From: Coriaria nepalensis
Lineage: Eukaryota > Streptophyta > Magnoliopsida > Cucurbitales > Coriariaceae
Length of the DNA stretch: 64,000 nucleotides
Reading direction: 5' to 3'
Assembly: GCA_027186245.1 (NCBI GenBank)
Contig: CP114490.1
Location: 1,441,001-1,505,000, forward strand
This document shows, one piece after another, positions 62,987-64,000 of this stretch. The notes below the pieces were generated by a model. It ran no database searches and had not been told where the DNA came from. It saw nothing but the letters and a program-made list of their open reading frames with translations. Within the stretch, counting starts at the first letter, position 1. Every line of letters starts with the position of its first letter. Made by a program: the position numbers and the translations under genes.

Positions 62987-63797
62987 TCACTCTTCCCGAA
63001 AGCGTTCTTCATCAAACCATCGAGGAGGATCGAAACCAGAACCACCTATATCCATCCATACAGAACAGAGGGCTCCAAATTAACATAATAATGTCCAGTG
63101 TCCACATTGTTTCAGAGCAACAAGATAGAAATCAAGTGGCAACAATTATCATAGTCAGCCCCTCAAAAATTATTCAACACAGTATTCATTGTTATACTGA
63201 TTAAATTAAACTGACCAAGCGGGTTGCAGCGACAGAGACGCCAAGCAGTCAGGGCGGAGCCTTTAACGGTTCCATACTTCTTGTAAGCTTCCATTGAATA
63301 CTCGCTGCAAGTCGGTACATACCGGCAGCTCTTTGGCATAATCGGCGAGATTTCCCCCGCTTGGTTCAAAACCAAAATTCGTCATCTTTCATGGACGCTG
63401 ATTGCTTTACTAACAAGATGATACTTACTAACAAATTAACGCCAAGATGATTGCTTTACTAAAGTAGCACAGATAATGCTACTTTAACTCCCAACTCGTC
63501 AGCTTTATTATCTGCTTGAGCGAATCAAAAGAAATGAAATATCAGATTTCTATAACAAGTCTTAGATAATTACTTTACGAGCAAACAACCAAAGTAAGTA
63601 CCTTGTTTATCGTCTGAGCTCGAGCTTGCGTTAGAATTTGACTGTAATTCATCGAGGATTAATGGCTGCCGGCGAGTAAGATTCTTCGTAGGAACGTGAA
63701 AAGTGGAGCTTTTGTGCTTTTGCTGGAGGGGGTAAAAAAGAATATTGGAGTTCGGATATTTGTAGCTGTTACCGGTGGCAACTACCACAATGACCAC
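62987..63797 (-). pseudogene. YidD/UPF0161 membrane-protein-insertion factor homologue, probably decayed
   Basis: YidD proteins are small Cys-rich factors that assist YidC/Alb3 insertase; plant copies are plastid-targeted. Minus-strand pieces: 63797-63602 (Ser-rich transit-like region, no in-frame ATG; a TGA precedes), 63511 to about 63468 (DNKADELGVKVALSVLL, then TAG and TAA), 63359-63216 (EISPIMPKSCRYVPTCSEYS, AYKKYG, AWRLCRCNPLG) and 63045-62987 (GGSGFDPPRWFDEERFREE, stop). The core YidD motif is perfectly kept, but the stops fall in the segment that should read xFYKxEISP, and a 15-base direct repeat flanks that area. The start codon is also missing. An unusual splice could still rescue it, so it could be a very recent loss. 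Confidence 0.7.
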
Positions 63798-64000
63798 TCA
63801 CCACGTCTGTTCGTTACTGCAAAGGAATGGCGCCGAAGATTGGTCAACTGCAGTCGTTGCCGCTCCCTCGCCGCTTAACAGTGTTTTCTTTCTTTATTTT
63901 TGTCCTTTTCCATTTTCTGGTCCATAATTTTATTCAGTCACCAGACGGCGTCGTTTCGATCCAAATAATTTTAAAAAAGATAGAGCCACGGAGAAAAATT

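Overview
The window is plant nuclear DNA, almost certainly from a dicot. It is AT-rich, has spliced genes with GT-AG introns and many simple repeats, and encodes plant-only families: Dof, GRAS, SMR, alpha-expansin, type 2 metallothionein, AS1/PHAN and MYB3R. I find no bacterial operon, CRISPR array, intact transposon or phage element. Exon coordinates are my own joins, checked for reading phase and against what I know of each family.

Layout from left to right: 3' end of a cytosolic HSC70 (+); HSP20-like/ACD protein (-); Dof factor (+); a 5 kb gene-poor stretch; ankyrin-RING ubiquitin ligase of the XBAT type (+), convergent with a dead WD-repeat gene (-); SIAMESE-related CDK inhibitor (-); actin (+); ALG10 glucosyltransferase (+); pectin acetylesterase lacking its 3' exons (+), convergent with a POLTERGEIST-like PP2C (-); DUF4378/TRM32-like protein (+); decayed tRNA-Lys; metallothionein (+); MYB3R (+); MBD-like protein (+); AS1 (-); RLCK-VII kinase (+); alpha-expansin (-); dead chloroplast RNase R (RNR1) fragment (-); LISCL-type GRAS factor (+); decayed YidD/UPF0161 gene (-).

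The genes do not form a pathway. Several act in cell-cycle and growth control (SMR, MYB3R, PP2C, AS1, GRAS, Dof) or in wall growth (expansin, pectin acetylesterase). From memory, unverified, the order resembles Arabidopsis At5g02250 to At5g02500 (RNR1, EXPA9, NAK, MYB3R5, MT2B, DAU1, PLL2, ALG10, SMR3, WD40, Dof5.1, HSP20-like, HSC70-1), interleaved with genes kept at At2g37590-At2g37650 (Dof, SMR-like, actin, AS1, expansin, GRAS) and At3g09310-At3g09440 (YidD, pectin acetylesterase). I read the window as a conserved ancestral block in which four members (WD40, pectin acetylesterase, RNR1, YidD) are truncated or carry stops and frameshifts. That is what gene loss after a genome duplication would look like.

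I did not find a convincing undescribed system. The observations most worth checking are the four decaying genes, a possible in-frame N-terminal extension of the GRAS protein, the loss of the palmitoylation cysteine in the RLCK, MSA-like sites in the MYB3R promoter, and an open but frameshifted acidic stretch downstream of the MBD-like gene.
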